Virus record (IMG/VR): IMGVR_UViG_3300046454_000216
Location: 1-25,022 of that record
DNA length: 25,022 bases
Direction: 5' to 3' (one strand)
Source of the DNA: a virus
This document shows, piece after piece, positions 7,439-14,100 of this stretch. Both the position numbers and the translations under genes were made by a program. The notes beneath the pieces were generated by a model, which saw only the letters and a list, made by a program, of their open reading frames with translations, made no database searches and was not told the origin of the DNA. The first letter of the stretch is position 1. Each line of letters begins with the position of its first letter.

Positions 7439-8311
7439 ATGAGGCTCGTTCGCGGCTACGCCGGGGTACTGAGCACAACGTTTATGACCGACGAGACCCC
7501 CATTGACGCGGGGGCAGTCACGGTCACGGTTACTAACGCGGCTGGCGCGGTTGTAGCGTCTGGCGCTGCAACGACTCCGAGCACTGGAAACTACACGTTC
7601 CCTATGGCTCCGCAAACGGCCCTCGGGCCGTTAGTCGTTAGCTGGGTTAGCGCAACGCTAACGCAGACGACAAGCGCCGAAGTGGTCGGCTCGACCCTAA
7701 TCGCGCTACCTGACCTGCGGGCATCCGATCCCGCGTTCTCGAACACGGCCAAGTTCCCCACGGCCGCCCTGGCGGCGGCGAGGGATGCGGTAACCGACGA
7801 GTTCGCCCGCATCTGCGGACGCTCGTTCATCCCGCGTGGCAACACCTACACGGTGACGCTCGACAACACGGGCTATGTCCTATTGCCCGATGCCGACCTT
7901 AGGACGGTCGTTAGCGCATCGGTCGATGGCGTTACGCAAACGGGTCTGACTACAGACCCAATCGGCTTGGTTTACGGCCTTCCGTCGATGCAGGCGCTAA
8001 CGCTGCAAGAGCTTTGGGACGGGTCGATAGGCTCCGGGGCTCCCGGCCCCGGCCTGTGCGTCATCACCTACGAGTACGGGTTCACCCAGGTCCCTAACGA
8101 CTTGTATCGGGCCGCGATTCAGCGCGGCCGGTTCATCCTCGCGGCTATCGCGTCGGGCATTCCCGACCGTGCAACGTCTTTCGTTGCAACCGAGGGCGGG
8201 TCCTTCACCCTGGCGACGCCGGGTTCTGGCGTCTGGCAGACCGGCATTCCCGACGTTGACGCAGTGCTAGCCCGGTACACCATCGCGCCTAAGGGCGTGG
8301 TCGTGGCATGA
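7439..8311 (+). CDS. head-tail connector with N-terminal Ig-like domain
   Basis: A 290-residue protein. Residues ~1-85 (GAVTVTVTNAAGAVVASGAATTPSTGNYTFPM...LVVSWVSATLTQTT) look like an immunoglobulin-like beta domain. The following part (ALPDLRASDPAFSNTAKFPTAALAAARDAVTDEFARICGRSFIPR...VITYEYGFTQVPNDLYRAAIQRGRFILA) resembles gp6-type head-tail connector proteins. Position directly after the capsid supports this. The ATG has GGAGGGGGG upstream. Leu65 is encoded by TTA (7631-7633). The DNA has more GTTA/CTAA-type triplets than neighbouring genes, hinting at a different history. The connector assignment is by pattern and position. Confidence 0.72.
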   Translation: MRLVRGYAGVLSTTFMTDETPIDAGAVTVTVTNAAGAVVASGAATTPSTGNYTFPMAPQTALGPLVVSWVSATLTQTTSAEVVGSTLIALPDLRASDPAFSNTAKFPTAALAAARDAVTDEFARICGRSFIPRGNTYTVTLDNTGYVLLPDADLRTVVSASVDGVTQTGLTTDPIGLVYGLPSMQALTLQELWDGSIGSGAPGPGLCVITYEYGFTQVPNDLYRAAIQRGRFILAAIASGIPDRATSFVATEGGSFTLATPGSGVWQTGIPDVDAVLARYTIAPKGVVVA

Positions 8312-8730
8312 GCACTAACGCATTGCTCGTCAAGGCTGCGATCCAGACCGCTTTACAGCAGTCGGCCGGCCTAGTGGACGTGCCGATCATCTGGGGACCC
8401 GACCCGAGACACCAGCCGCAGCGCTGGATTCTCCTCGGGCAAATCCACTGGGATCACGAACGATGGGCCACGAACAGGTCAAAAGAAGAGACGTTCACTA
8501 TCGACCTGATCTCAGAGGTAATGCTTACGGCCTCTACGGCGTTCGACGCCGAAACTCAGGCTGCTGAACTCTCCGGGATCGTCGAGGACATCGTCAAGGC
8601 ATCTCCCGGTTTCGGGCTCTCCGGAATCGTCACATCCATCTACAGCCCTGGGCGGCTGCTCTCTTTTCCCGCTGATGACCGCTGGGTTGGCCAAATGCAC
8701 GGCGAACTCAAGGTCACAGCCCGCGACTAA
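8308..8730 (+). CDS. tail terminator / head-tail joining protein (putative)
   Basis: A 140-residue protein overlapping the previous gene by ATGA, so translation is coupled. It has an opening helix (NALLVKAAIQTALQQSAGL), then WILLGQIHWDHERWATNRSKEETFTIDL, and a C-terminal beta stretch (GRLLSFPADDRWVGQMHGELKVTAR). This layout is typical of the short tail terminator or joining proteins between connector and tail tube. Leu16 is a TTA codon (8353-8355) created by a dispersed repeat copy near the 5' end. The function is inferred from order and fold pattern, not from a diagnostic motif. Confidence 0.6.
   Translation: MSTNALLVKAAIQTALQQSAGLVDVPIIWGPDPRHQPQRWILLGQIHWDHERWATNRSKEETFTIDLISEVMLTASTAFDAETQAAELSGIVEDIVKASPGFGLSGIVTSIYSPGRLLSFPADDRWVGQMHGELKVTARD
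8350..8370 (+). repeat. dispersed repeat site 6
   Basis: Core GCTTTACAGC (8350-8359), then AGT and CGGCCGGC (8363-8370), inside codons 15-21 of the joining-protein gene. It is read as GCT-TTA-CAG, giving a TTA codon. Confidence 0.9.
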
Positions 8731-8744
8731 CGGGGGTTCTCACC

Positions 8745-9107
8745 TTGTCTCAGGTCCTCTACACGGGCCCGCTGGCTGGCGTTGTGACGCCGGACGGCAC
8801 CCAGTTCCCGAAGGGCGTTCCGATCACGGTCTCTGACGAGCTGGCGGCGTCCCTTCTGCTTCAGACGTTCATCGACGCGACTGCGGCCCCGGCGGCTACG
8901 ACTGCCACGACTGACGCCACCACCACGACGACTACGCCGGCCACGAGCTTTACAGCTCCCGCCGCGGTTCCTGCTCCGGACCCGACTCCGGCCCCTGCTC
9001 CGACTCCGGCGCAGGACCCGGCCCCGGTCGTCTCCGATCCGACTCCGGCCCCTGCGCCGGACCAGACCGCGACCGTCCTTGCTCCGGTTAGCGGGGTGAC
9101 TGCGTAA
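8745..9107 (+). CDS. Pro/Ala/Thr-rich protein before tail tube
   Basis: A 120-residue protein. The first ~45 residues (VLYTGPLAGVVTPDGTQFPKGVPITVSDELAASLLLQ) form a small beta-rich domain commonly seen in actinophage proteins between connectors and tail tube. The remainder is a low-complexity Thr/Ala then Pro/Ala/Asp tail (DPTPAPAPTPAQDPAP), probably an extended linker. The start is TTG, with CGGGGG 9 nt upstream. The stop overlaps the ATG of the tail tube gene (TAATG). The function is unknown; a head-tail or tail accessory role is inferred from position. A repeat copy lies in the low-complexity part. Confidence 0.65.
   Translation: MSQVLYTGPLAGVVTPDGTQFPKGVPITVSDELAASLLLQTFIDATAAPAATTATTDATTTTTTPATSFTAPAAVPAPDPTPAPAPTPAQDPAPVVSDPTPAPAPDQTATVLAPVSGVTA
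8947..8967 (+). repeat. dispersed repeat site 7
   Basis: Core GCTTTACAGC (8947-8956), then TCC and CGCCGCGG, a weaker match to the 3' block. It is inside the Pro/Ala/Thr-rich gene, read as Phe-Thr-Ala. Confidence 0.75.
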
Positions 9108-10090
9108 TGGGCACGTACACAGTTCATGACAGTTACCTCGGCATGTCGGCAGAGACGACCTACGCAACGGGCGTCGCCGCTTCCCGGTTCTTCGAGTTCG
9201 AGACCGAGTCCATCACCGGCAAGTACCCCCGCATCGACTCCAAGGCGGCGCGGGCAGGTACGCGCGTGCTGCGGACCGACCGGTGGGCCCCGAACCCGAA
9301 GGGCGCGGACGGCTCGGTCAAGTTGGAAGTCTTGGACACCGGCTTCGGCCTGCTGTTCAAGAACATGCTCGGGGTGGCTGCTCTGGGAGCGCCGACCGGT
9401 GGATATACGCCGATGACGTTCACCATCGGCTCGCTCCTCGGCTTGTCGTCCACGTGGCAGGTTGGCCGCTACAGCACGGACGGCAGCCTGACGCCGTTCA
9501 CGTACATGGGCGGGAAGGTCCACAACTGGGAGTTGGCTTCCGCCGTTGACGGCGTGCTCGGCCTGACGCTCAATCTCGACTTCGCGACAGAGACGATCGG
9601 CGCGGGCTCTGGCGCTACCGCCCTGTCTACTCCGACCTACGGCACTGGCTCTCAGCTCTTCACCTACATCGGTGGCTCGGCCACCGTGGCAGGACAGCAG
9701 TTCGCCGTGCACGACGTGATGGTCAAGGGCGACAACAAGCTGAAGGTGGACCGCTACTTCATGGCCAACGGGGGCGTGAAGAAGGAACCTCTTGAGCAGG
9801 ATCTTCGCGCCGTCAACTGGGAGTTGAAGGGGGAGTTCGACGGCATCGCTCAGTACAACCGGGTTGCTTCCGTGACCAACGCGGGGGCCACGGCGGCGAT
9901 TGTCATGAACTGGGCGACGCCTCAGGGCGGCGCCCTCCAGATCACGATCCCGAATGCGCGGTTCGACGGCGGCGCCCCGCACGCGGACGGCACGAAGATT
10001 CCCGAGATCTCGTTCACCGGCCTCGCCCTCGATGACGGCGCGAGCCCGCCTATCAGCGTCGTCTACACCACGAAGGACGCGGCGCCGTAA
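9107..10090 (+). CDS. major tail tube protein
   Basis: A 327-residue protein expected to polymerise into the tail tube. The start (YLGMSAETTYATGVAASRFFEFETESI), a repeated beta pattern, and MTFTIGSLLGLSSTWQVGRYSTDGSLTPFTYMGGKVHNWELASAVDGVLGLTLNLDFA are characteristic of the phage tail tube family of Streptomyces siphoviruses. The C-terminal third (VASVTNAGATAAIVMNWATPQGGALQITIPNARFDG) looks Ig-like or tube-subunit-like. The ATG overlaps the previous stop. Its position before the tail chaperones and tape measure fits. Confidence 0.88.
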   Translation: MGTYTVHDSYLGMSAETTYATGVAASRFFEFETESITGKYPRIDSKAARAGTRVLRTDRWAPNPKGADGSVKLEVLDTGFGLLFKNMLGVAALGAPTGGYTPMTFTIGSLLGLSSTWQVGRYSTDGSLTPFTYMGGKVHNWELASAVDGVLGLTLNLDFATETIGAGSGATALSTPTYGTGSQLFTYIGGSATVAGQQFAVHDVMVKGDNKLKVDRYFMANGGVKKEPLEQDLRAVNWELKGEFDGIAQYNRVASVTNAGATAAIVMNWATPQGGALQITIPNARFDGGAPHADGTKIPEISFTGLALDDGASPPISVVYTTKDAAP

Positions 10091-10606
10091 GTGCCGTATC
10101 AGTCCGGCCAGGGCCGGGGCAGTCAGTTCACTAGTAAATACTCCAACGACTTCAGCCAAAAAATACAGATCGAGGGCCTGTACGAATTCCTGGCTCAGGT
10201 CAAGACCACGGCCCCACAGGTTGTGGGGCAGGTCTCGGAGACAAACAAACTCGCGGCCGACATGGTGAAGGACGCGGCCAAGTCGAAGGCGTCCGGCCTA
10301 GGTGGCGTTGCGAATAAGGCCGCTGGGTCGCTGGCGACGTCGAAGGCAACGCGCCAGGCATCCGTGCGTCTCGGCCAAGGAATGGCCTTCGCATTTGGCG
10401 CCGAGTTCGGCGCCAAGAGATACAACCAATTCAAGCCGTGGCGCGGCAATCAGTGGGTGGCCGGTGACGGCCCTGCTAGTGGTGTCGGCTACTTCCTGTA
10501 CCCCGCGATTCGCGAGCAGCGCGCGGACGTAGAGCGCATCTACATGGCTTCCATGATGCGGCTCATGAGAGAAGCGGGCTTCCGGGTCAACGACCTGGAC
10601 GAGTAG
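10091..10606 (+). CDS. tail-region protein, possible tail completion (gp10-like)
   Basis: A 171-residue protein starting with GTG right after the tail tube stop. The middle is Ala/Lys-rich and helical (ADMVKDAAKSKASGLGGVANKAAGSLATSKATRQAS). The C-terminus YFLYPAIREQRADVERIYMASMMRLMREAGF resembles the end of HK97 gp10-like proteins, which complete the tail. In most phages such a gene precedes the tail tube rather than following it, so the assignment is tentative. No TTA codon is present. It is followed by a gap with repeat site 8 and a hairpin. Confidence 0.55.
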   Translation: MPYQSGQGRGSQFTSKYSNDFSQKIQIEGLYEFLAQVKTTAPQVVGQVSETNKLAADMVKDAAKSKASGLGGVANKAAGSLATSKATRQASVRLGQGMAFAFGAEFGAKRYNQFKPWRGNQWVAGDGPASGVGYFLYPAIREQRADVERIYMASMMRLMREAGFRVNDLDE

Positions 10607-10608
10607 CA

Positions 10609-10638
10609 CCGCGGTTCGCTTTACAGCGCCCCGCCGGC
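10609..10638 (+). repeat. dispersed repeat site 8 (30-bp composite form)
   Basis: It has CCGCGG (10609-10614), core GCTTTACAGC (10618-10627) and CCGCCGGC (10631-10638). It lies in the gap before the tail chaperone gene. Its 3' block is also the left arm of a strong hairpin. Confidence 0.92.
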
Positions 10639-10656
10639 CAAGTGTCGGCGGGGCTT
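10628..10656 (+). terminator. hairpin/terminator overlapping repeat site 8
   Basis: Perfect 9-bp stem GCCCCGCCG (10628-10636) / CGGCGGGGC (10646-10654), followed by a poor T-tract (TTCCT). It may attenuate or pause transcription before the tail chaperone. Confidence 0.6.
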
Positions 10657-10680
10657 CCTACTTCCTGAAGGAGTCCCCCT

Positions 10681-10989
10681 ATGTCTGAAGTTCTGAAGCT
10701 CGACCCCGAAGACCTGTCCATCGGCGACCTGGAGGATTTCGAGGAGATCACCGGCCAGTCCCTCACTGACGCGCTGAAGGCACGTCCCGTGCTCGACGAG
10801 GACGGCAACCGGCAGTTTGACGAGAAGGGCCGCCCTCTGTCTGAGGCGCAGCTCTCGGCGAAGGTCATCAAGGCACTCGTCTTCGTCGTGAAGCGTCGTG
10901 ACAATCCGGCTTTCACGCTGGAGGACGCGCGGCATGTCCGCATCTCTGATCTGAAGTTCGCTGAGGCGGACGCGGAGGGAAACGGCTAA
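10681..10989 (+). CDS. tail assembly chaperone, short form (G-like)
   Basis: A 102-residue acidic protein (MSEVLKLDPEDLSIGDLEDFEEITGQSLTDAL...) ahead of the tape measure. Small acidic proteins here act as chaperones that coat the tape measure during tail assembly. The ATG has GAAGGAG upstream. The last codons hold the slippery heptamer GGGAAAC (10977-10983), which allows a -1 shift into the overlapping extension. About half of the 153-residue fusion is shared with this short form. Confidence 0.85.
   Translation: MSEVLKLDPEDLSIGDLEDFEEITGQSLTDALKARPVLDEDGNRQFDEKGRPLSEAQLSAKVIKALVFVVKRRDNPAFTLEDARHVRISDLKFAEADAEGNG
10977..10983 (+). promoter_or_regulatory. -1 ribosomal frameshift site GGGAAAC
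   Basis: The heptamer fits X-XXY-YYZ exactly in the zero frame (G GGA AAC). It lies two codons before the stop of the short chaperone. The -1 frame is open for 52 further codons. Programmed -1 shifting between tail chaperone genes is conserved in long-tailed phages. Confidence 0.85.
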
Positions 10990-11141
10990 AGCTGGACCGG
11001 CTTAAGGAATGGGCGTTGCTTGCCCGTTTCTACGGCTGGACCCCAGCACAAATACGGGGGCTAACGCTGTCCGAGTACCGGGTGATGCTCGGGTACGCGG
11101 AAGCGCTACGGGATTCGGGGGTAGACCGTGGCGGCTGGTGA
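10983..11141 (+). CDS. tail assembly chaperone frameshift extension (T-like)
   Basis: This frame has no start of its own and is expressed by -1 slippage at 10977-10983. It encodes RLKLDRLKEWALLARFYGWTPAQIRGLTLSEYRVMLGYAEALRDSGVDRGGW, giving a 153-residue fusion with the short chaperone. The block WALLARFYGWTPAQIRGLTLSEYRVMLGYAEAL is typical of the second tail-chaperone domain (analogous to lambda GT), which recruits tail tube subunits to the tape measure. It overlaps the GTG start of the tape measure by 14 nt. Confidence 0.85.
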   Translation, partial: RLKLDRLKEWALLARFYGWTPAQIRGLTLSEYRVMLGYAEALRDSGVDRGGW

Positions 11142-14052
11142 GAAGATTCTCCGCGTCATCATCGCGGGTGATGCGCTCGGCGCTGTCGGCGCTCTTGAGT
11201 CGCTGTCTCATGGGCTTGAACGAGCGCATAGTGATGCGGATACTCACGGCGGCGGGATTGTGTCGTCTATGGGCGGTGCCGCTAAGGGTGTCGCTCTTTT
11301 CGCTGTAGGCGCGGCGGCGTCGCTCGGCGCGGTAGCGGCGGAGATCTATCATCTCGGCTCGGGCTACGAGCAGAACTTGAACGCCATTCAGGCTTTCACT
11401 CATTCGACTAACGATCAGATGAAGTCGCTTGAGAACCAGCTCTATTCGATGTCGCCCAAGTTCGCGCAGATGGGCCAGACCGTCAGTGACGGTTCAGAGG
11501 CCCTTTACGAACTGACTAAGGCTGGTGCGTCCACTAAGGACGGCATGGCCGAGCTTGTGCCGACTATGGCTCTGGCGAAGGCGACGAACACGGATTACGC
11601 CGAGTCGGCCAAGGAGATGACGCGGGTCCTTGATTCGTTCGGCCTCAAGGCCGACCAGGCGAGCAGCGTTGCGGACATCCTGACCAACGCTACGCACACG
11701 TCTACTCAGACGCTTCAGGACATGGCCGATGGCTTGAAGTACACATCCGTTGCGGCGCACGACTTCGGCATTGACCTTCAGACGACGGCCGCCGTCACTG
11801 CTATGTACGCGAACGCCGGTATTCAAGGCACGCAGGCCGGTACGGCATTCCGCCAGATGCTTCTGAATCTTTCGGCGCCAACGAAGCAGGCTAAGGACGC
11901 AATCAAGGCCATTGGTCTTCAGGCGTTCGATGCGCAGGGCCACATGAGGCCGCTGTCGGATATCTTCCAGCAGTTGCAAGACAAGTTCGGCAAGGGTCTG
12001 GACACTCACAGCCTTGAGAAGATCGCGCCCGACCTTAAGGCGATATTCGGGGCCCGTGGCGTTGAACCTATCATGGCCGCCATCAAGCAAGGCGGCGGCG
12101 GCCTCGATCAGTACATCAAGCTGATGAACCGGACGGGCGAGGCGTCGGCTATTGCTGAGGCCAAGAGCAAGGGTCTTTCGGGCACTTTCAACATGCTCGG
12201 GGCCACGATGGAGTCCGCCTCGCAGCACCTCTATATGCAGGTCGGTCCGAAGCTGGCGACCTTCCTGGACCCCTTTGTGGAGCGCCTTCCGGGCTATCTG
12301 TCGAAGGCGGCAAAGTACGGGGAAGAGATCTGGACCGCGCTTTCCGATCCAGGTAAGTCCGCGAAGGGGCCGAACGGCAGAAGCGGATTCACGAAGGGCC
12401 TTGTCGAGGTCGGCAAGGTCGTTCACGGTGAAGTGCTTCCGGCCCTCGGCGAGATAGCCAGTTTCGTAAAGGACGACGTCGTTCCGGAAGTCGAGCGGTT
12501 CGGAAAGATGTTCGTCACACAGGTCGTTCCTTTCGTCGCTCGGGTGTCATCCGACATAGGGCGGATGCTGCTCCCGATCCTGCGGGACGTCGGCCGATTC
12601 ATAAAGGTTGAAATCCTCCCCATGTTGAAGCAGTGGGGCGAGTTTATCTCAACTGTCGTGATTCCCAAGATGGAGCTTATCTGGACCAAGGTCCGCCCCA
12701 TCTTGCAAATGCTGACCGACTACATCCAAAAGAAGGTCGTTCCACTTCTCTATTGGGCGGCCGAGCAGATGAAGCCGCTGATGAAGGATTTCGAGGCGCT
12801 GATCTCGCAGCTTCTAGATGCGCTAGCCGGGCTCTATGGCTTTTTGGCTCCGGTCATTAAGTGGCTGATCGACAATTTGGGCGGCCCGCTGCTCAGCGCT
12901 GTAAAGGGATTCCTTGGCGGAGTCTTCCAGCTCGTAAAGGGCGTGATCGAATTCGCGCGTGGGCTTCTCGATTTCCTGAAGGGGATTTTTACCGGCGATT
13001 GGTCGAAGGTGTGGCACGGGCTGTCAGAGATGGCGGCCGGGGTCATGAATGCCCTAGTCGGACTTTTGCGGGCGCTGATCTTCGGCAAGCTCGTTCGGCT
13101 ATTCATCGAAGGCGGAAAGGCTTTGATGGATGCCGCAGAGGCGCCGTTTAAGTGGATCGCCGACCGGGTTGGTTCGTTCAGCTCGGACGTGGTTTACGGT
13201 TTTACGCGCCTCAAGCAACTTGCCGGGGCGGTTTGGGATTCCATGTGGGAATCCGTGACCTCGACTTTGTCGGATGCGATGAAGTCCATGGGTGACAATG
13301 TCGTTCGGCTCGGCGCGGATGTCCTCAAGTGGTTCCAGGATTTGCCGGGCGTGCTGGGTCGGCTGCTCGCCGACGCCGGACAGTGGCTCGTTGATACCGG
13401 CGTGAAGCTCCTTACGGGGCTGAAGAACGGCATCGTGAACGGCGTGAAGGCGGTCTATTCGTGGTTCACCACGGACCTGCCTAACGGCGTGAACTCTGCT
13501 CTTTCGAGTATCGGTTCGTGGCTCGAAAACGCCGGAATCAACATGATGGAAGGCTTCATCAAGGGCGTTGGCGACATGGCCGGGAAGGTGAAGGACTCGG
13601 CCGTAAACGCGGTCAAGGGCGCCTATGACGGCGTGAAGTCCTTCCTTGGTATCAACTCCCCGTCGCGCCTCTATGCCGAGGTCGGCGGCCACACGGGCCA
13701 GGGCTACGTCAACGGCATCGTGGCCAAGACGAAGGCTGTCCATGATGCCGTGGTGGGCATGGTGACTGTGCCGGCCAACCGCTTTACAGCGGCCTTCCGT
13801 CAGCAGCAGCAGACCGCGACCACGGCGGCGGCAACGGCCGCCAGGAACGCCGGTCAACTGTGGGCCTCTACGGGAGTCGGCGGCCCGGTTCAGCCGGCCG
13901 GAGGCTTTACAGTGCCCGTCACTATCAACGTGGCCGGTTCCATCCAGGCTGAGCGGGATTTCGCTCGCACCATGTCTCAGTCGATCCGAGACGAGATCCG
14001 CCAGATAGCACGCCGCAACGGCGGCAAGACAGGCCTTACGGGGGCCTTCTAG
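11128..14052 (+). CDS. tail tape measure protein
   Basis: A 974-residue protein that sets tail length and is ejected with DNA. After ~80 residues with a Gly/Ala-rich hydrophobic stretch it has a TP901-type core (GSGYEQNLNAIQAFTHS... SEALYELTKAGASTKDGMAELVPTMALAKATNTDYAESAKEMTRVLDSFGLKADQASSVADIL... QAGTAFRQMLLNLSAPT). The middle (~430-680) contains amphipathic and hydrophobic helices (VVPLLYWAAEQMKPLMKDFEALISQLLDAL...), probably forming the membrane channel. The C-terminus includes GVKSFLGINSPSRLYAEVGGHTGQGYVNGI, a common tape measure block. At about 0.15 nm per residue it predicts a tail near 145 nm. The GTG start overlaps the chaperone extension. Two repeat cores lie in its 3' part. Confidence 0.95.
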   Translation: MAAGEKILRVIIAGDALGAVGALESLSHGLERAHSDADTHGGGIVSSMGGAAKGVALFAVGAAASLGAVAAEIYHLGSGYEQNLNAIQAFTHSTNDQMKSLENQLYSMSPKFAQMGQTVSDGSEALYELTKAGASTKDGMAELVPTMALAKATNTDYAESAKEMTRVLDSFGLKADQASSVADILTNATHTSTQTLQDMADGLKYTSVAAHDFGIDLQTTAAVTAMYANAGIQGTQAGTAFRQMLLNLSAPTKQAKDAIKAIGLQAFDAQGHMRPLSDIFQQLQDKFGKGLDTHSLEKIAPDLKAIFGARGVEPIMAAIKQGGGGLDQYIKLMNRTGEASAIAEAKSKGLSGTFNMLGATMESASQHLYMQVGPKLATFLDPFVERLPGYLSKAAKYGEEIWTALSDPGKSAKGPNGRSGFTKGLVEVGKVVHGEVLPALGEIASFVKDDVVPEVERFGKMFVTQVVPFVARVSSDIGRMLLPILRDVGRFIKVEILPMLKQWGEFISTVVIPKMELIWTKVRPILQMLTDYIQKKVVPLLYWAAEQMKPLMKDFEALISQLLDALAGLYGFLAPVIKWLIDNLGGPLLSAVKGFLGGVFQLVKGVIEFARGLLDFLKGIFTGDWSKVWHGLSEMAAGVMNALVGLLRALIFGKLVRLFIEGGKALMDAAEAPFKWIADRVGSFSSDVVYGFTRLKQLAGAVWDSMWESVTSTLSDAMKSMGDNVVRLGADVLKWFQDLPGVLGRLLADAGQWLVDTGVKLLTGLKNGIVNGVKAVYSWFTTDLPNGVNSALSSIGSWLENAGINMMEGFIKGVGDMAGKVKDSAVNAVKGAYDGVKSFLGINSPSRLYAEVGGHTGQGYVNGIVAKTKAVHDAVVGMVTVPANRFTAAFRQQQQTATTAAATAARNAGQLWASTGVGGPVQPAGGFTVPVTINVAGSIQAERDFARTMSQSIRDEIRQIARRNGGKTGLTGAF
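13781..13790 (+). repeat. repeat core GCTTTACAGC, site 9
   Basis: Exact 10-bp core inside the tape measure gene, without a good CCGCCGGC block (GGCCTTCCG follows). Read as Phe-Thr-Ala. Confidence 0.6.
13904..13913 (+). repeat. repeat core variant GCTTTACAGT, site 10
   Basis: One mismatch to the core, 123 nt after site 9, with CCGGCCGG just upstream instead of downstream. Weak member of the family. Confidence 0.4.
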
Positions 14053-14060
14053 TAACGGGG

Positions 14061-14100
14061 GGAGGTCGGGGCTCCGCGCTATGCGCGGGGCCCCCTCTGC
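14061..14100 (+). promoter_or_regulatory. Shine-Dalgarno and start codon bridged by a 12-bp hairpin
   Basis: GGAGGT lies at 14061-14066, 34 nt before the ATG at 14101, normally too far to act. Between them 14068-14079 pairs with 14083-14094 in a 12-bp stem (one G-U) with a TAT loop. When folded, only seven unpaired nucleotides separate the site from the ATG, a normal spacing. There is no T-tract, so it is a poor terminator. Confidence 0.7.

Noticed and set aside
12898-12907. GCTGTAAAGG as a further inverted copy of the dispersed core
   Set aside because: It has one mismatch, no CCGCCGGC block and sits in an ordinary Ala-Val-Lys-Gly coding context.
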